Below are positions 9,493-9,726 of a stretch of 9,726 nucleotides of DNA, piece after piece. Origin of the DNA: JBQTII01 sp052387905 (GTDB lineage: Bacteria; Actinomycetota; Actinomycetes; Sporichthyales; Sporichthyaceae); NCBI GenBank assembly GCA_052387905.1, contig JBQTIR010000008.1, positions 1-9,726 of the forward strand. The letters run 5' to 3'. Every line of letters starts with the position of its first letter. Position 1 is the stretch's first letter. The notes under the pieces were generated by a model. It did no database searches. It had not been told where the DNA came from and was given only the letters and a program-made list of their open reading frames with translations. The position numbers and the translations under genes are program-made.

Positions 9493-9726
9493 TCAGACTT
9501 CTTCCACGCTGCTCGGCTCACGCCGAGACAGGTCGATGCCGAGTTCCTCGGCCGCCCGGAAGACGTCCTCGTCGGTCTCGCGCATCTCGATGGACATGCC
9601 GTCCTTGGAGAGCACCTCGACGTTCAGGCACAAGGACTGCATTTCCTTGATGAGCACCTTGAAGGACTCCGGGATACCGGGTTCCGGGATGTTCTCGCCC
9701 TTGACGATGGCCTCGTAGACCTTCAC
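9493..9726 (-). CDS. rpoB: DNA-directed RNA polymerase subunit beta, C-terminal end (cut by window edge)
   Basis: Only the last 77 codons are present. The conserved C-terminal segment VYEAIVKGENIPEPGIPESF is followed by KVLIKEMQSLCLNVEVLS, which in RNA polymerase packs against the start of beta-prime at the clamp and switch regions. The acidic tail ends REPSSVEEV. The window edge falls inside the gene; the GTG at 9726 is an internal valine. The rifampicin-binding region is not in the window. It is the gene upstream of rpoC in the rpoBC operon. Confidence 0.97.
   Translation of the reverse strand: MKVYEAIVKGENIPEPGIPESFKVLIKEMQSLCLNVEVLSKDGMSIEMRETDEDVFRAAEELGIDLSRREPSSVEEV

Overview
This is a GC-rich actinobacterial chromosome segment in which every gene I accept lies on the minus strand, so transcription runs from high to low coordinates. 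The evidence for Actinomycetota is: RpoC of 1290 residues with the coiled-coil beta-prime insertion at about residues 140-230; GTG starts for rpoC, rpsL and fusA; a 124-residue S12 and 156-residue S7 of actinobacterial type; and hairpin terminators without U tracts. I cannot name the genus.

Layout in transcription order: the 3' end of rpoB (9726-9493); a 95-nt spacer holding a perfect 11-bp hairpin; complete rpoC (9397-5525); a strong terminator hairpin (5511-5478); a long gene for a secreted seven-blade FG-GAP / Ig-like / RTX protein (5206-2731), broken in its first blade by an extra copy of a 7-bp tandem repeat; a 221-bp spacer with a long inverted repeat; a small two-pass membrane protein of DUF4190 type (2509-2081); a Phd-type antitoxin and PIN-domain VapC toxin (2046-1804 and 1797-1414); a leader of about 290 bp with a credible promoter; and the start of the str operon: rpsL (1120-746), rpsG (746-276) and the 5' end of fusA (257-1, cut by the window edge).

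The rpoBC and str operons are ordinary core transcription and translation genes. The roughly 4.1-kb block between them (rpoC terminator to rpsL promoter) is accessory. It combines a probable Sec-exported, calcium-binding adhesin-like protein, a membrane protein and a toxin-antitoxin pair.

The most interesting signal is the AGCACCA x3 heptamer tract at 4921-4941. The FG-GAP blades are spaced 150 or 153 bp apart, except for the interval containing the tract, which is 160 bp (153 + 7). Removing one heptamer joins the signal-peptide frame to the rest and gives an intact protein of about 822 residues. The tract may be a phase-variable switch, a recent inactivating slippage, or an assembly error. 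I see no CRISPR array, tRNA, rRNA or insertion sequence.
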